Source: Burkholderiaceae bacterium (GTDB lineage Bacteria; Pseudomonadota; Gammaproteobacteria; Burkholderiales; Burkholderiaceae_C). From it: 64,000 bases of DNA. A model generated the notes under the pieces. It ran no database searches. It saw only the letters and a program-made list of their open reading frames with translations, and was not told where the DNA came from. The translations under genes and the position numbers were made by a program. Position 1 is the stretch's first letter, and the number at the start of each line of letters is the position of its first letter. Location of the stretch: positions 248,001-312,000 of the forward strand of contig JACKLN010000002.1 in NCBI GenBank assembly GCA_024235855.1, read 5' to 3'. Shown piece after piece: positions 63,066 to 64,000 of this stretch.

Positions 63066-64000
63066 TCAGGCCGACGCGGCCGGTGCACCGCAGTAACGGC
63101 GCACGTAGTCGTCGTGCGGCGGCAGCTGCCGAGCCGCCTGGTCGGCCGCCGACTGCAGTCCGCCGAGGAACCGCCCCAGCTCCGCATCGCCCATCAGCTC
63201 GGCCACGGGGTGATGTCGGGTCGGAACCAGGCCTTGCCCGAGCATCACCTGGGCCCAGGAGTTCTCGGAGAACAGCTCGCTGTCGCCGCGGAAGATGCGG
63301 GCGCTCTGCTGGAACAGGTCGATGCGGTGCTGCAGCGACGGTGGCACGCGCAGGTCGGCGCAGGCCTGCCAATAGGGCGAGTCGCGTCGCTCCGTGACCT
63401 TGAAGTGCAGGACGATGAAGTCGCGCACGTGCTCGAAGTCGGCGCGCATCTGGCGGTTGAACTCGGTGACGTCGGGTGCCTGGATGCCACCTGCGGGGAA
63501 CATCTGCAGCAGCCGGATGATGGCGCGCTGGATCAGGTAGATGCTGGTGGATTCCAGCGGCTCCAGGAAGCCGCCGGCCAGGCCGATGGCCACGCAGTTG
63601 GCCCGCCAGGCCTCGTGGCGCTGTCCGGGCTGGAAGCGAATCACCCGCGGCGCCGTCAGTGTTTCGCCCCGCAGCTGCGCCTGCAGCGTCTGGCGCGCCT
63701 GGTCGTCGTCGATGAAGCGCCGGCTGTAGACCAGGCCGTTGCCCACCCGATGCTGCAACGGGATGCGCCACTGCCAGCCCGCACCGTGGGCGATCGACCG
63801 CGTGTAGGGCACGGCGGCGTCCACGGCGGCGGTCTGCACCGCCACCGCGCTGTCGTTGAAGAGCCAGTGCGACCAGTCCTCGTAGCCCACGCCCAGCGCA
63901 TCGCCGATCAACAGGGCACGGAAGCCGGTGCAGTCGACGAAGAGGTCGCCCTCGACCTCCGCGCCACCATCCAGGCGCAGAGACCGGATGTCGCCGGTGC
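63066..64000 (-). CDS. Flavin-dependent tryptophan halogenase-like protein (5' part outside the window)
   Basis: The C-terminal 311 codons of a flavin-dependent halogenase-family protein; the reading frame continues past the window edge. Visible blocks are DLFVDCTGFRALLIGDALG, the family motif W-x-W-x-I-P in GWQWRIPLQHRVGNGLVYS, GLAGGFLEPLESTSIYLIQR (FAD-site turn) and YWQACADLRVPPSLQHRIDLF. The N-terminal FAD GxGxxG and catalytic Lys cannot be seen. Many such proteins sit beside TonB receptors in sugar-utilisation loci and are not proven halogenases. The next gene on this strand is the LacI-operator lipoprotein, which suits that context. Confidence 0.9.
   Translation of the reverse strand, partial: TGDIRSLRLDGGAEVEGDLFVDCTGFRALLIGDALGVGYEDWSHWLFNDSAVAVQTAAVDAAVPYTRSIAHGAGWQWRIPLQHRVGNGLVYSRRFIDDDQARQTLQAQLRGETLTAPRVIRFQPGQRHEAWRANCVAIGLAGGFLEPLESTSIYLIQRAIIRLLQMFPAGGIQAPDVTEFNRQMRADFEHVRDFIVLHFKVTERRDSPYWQACADLRVPPSLQHRIDLFQQSARIFRGDSELFSENSWAQVMLGQGLVPTRHHPVAELMGDAELGRFLGGLQSAADQAARQLPPHDDYVRRYCGAPAASA

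Overview
The window is about 64 kb of very GC-rich DNA, densely packed with housekeeping and metabolic genes. The gene content points to a betaproteobacterium of the Burkholderiales, most likely the Rubrivivax-Leptothrix-Ideonella group. Supporting features are a clustered phaC-phaA-phaB set and a phasin, a homodimeric AceE, a dihydrolipoyl dehydrogenase with an N-terminal lipoyl domain, an assimilatory APS-type CysH beside a DUF934 protein and a haem-type CysI, a TAT-exported high-potential iron-sulfur protein, and DUF2788/DUF2189 membrane proteins. The genus is inferred from gene content only.

Layout. 0-4.4 kb: an exported choice-of-anchor-B/P-domain protein, tRNA-Asn, and a TonB-dependent receptor whose leader is a TPP riboswitch. 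4.4-9.5 kb (minus strand): a ferredoxin reductase/ferredoxin pair, then a translationally coupled sulfate-assimilation operon (cysI, DUF934, cysH, SUMT). 9.5-11.4 kb: a patatin-like lipoprotein and a phasin with PhaR-type operators. 11.4-18.6 kb (plus strand): a tightly packed run of FHA protein, stand-alone cyclic-nucleotide-binding protein, a large membrane polyferredoxin/2Fe-2S/FAD fusion, a histone-deacetylase-like amidohydrolase, a nitroreductase and a D-2-hydroxyacid dehydrogenase. This is the best candidate here for an uncharacterised system. 18.6-30.1 kb: MarR regulator, CLC antiporter, RmuC, MFS exporter, thioredoxin-fold protein, oligopeptidase A, FolD and a PAS two-component system.

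30.2-36.5 kb: the pyruvate dehydrogenase genes. aceE and lpdA are intact. aceF as given is broken: it carries a 440-bp copy of lpdA sequence and three single-base frameshifts in its linker, which looks more like a chimeric or mixed-strain assembly than biology. 36.5-41.7 kb: a NylB-like hydrolase, a small BamE-like protein, HiPIP, Nudix, a fumarylpyruvate hydrolase/maleylpyruvate isomerase pair, PgeF and a small membrane protein. 41.7-45.6 kb: phaCAB with a good sigma-70 promoter, followed by a 317-bp palindrome- and repeat-rich gap. 45.9-53.8 kb (minus strand): ankyrin protein, YitT, DUF2788, DUF2189, MnmH, GlnD and Map. 53.8-64 kb: PurL, a Ycf46-like AAA ATPase, EgtB, a di-metal hydrolase-like protein, a lipoprotein with a duplicated 158-residue module behind two LacI-type operators, and the 3' part of a flavin-dependent tryptophan halogenase that runs off the end.

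Functional links. FdxA and its reductase form an electron-transfer pair. SUMT makes the sirohaem precursor needed by CysI. The phasin and phaCAB belong to one polyhydroxybutyrate system, although their PhaR regulator is not in the window. The halogenase-like protein and the LacI-operator lipoprotein resemble part of a carbohydrate-responsive envelope locus. No CRISPR array, insertion sequence, prophage or rRNA was seen.
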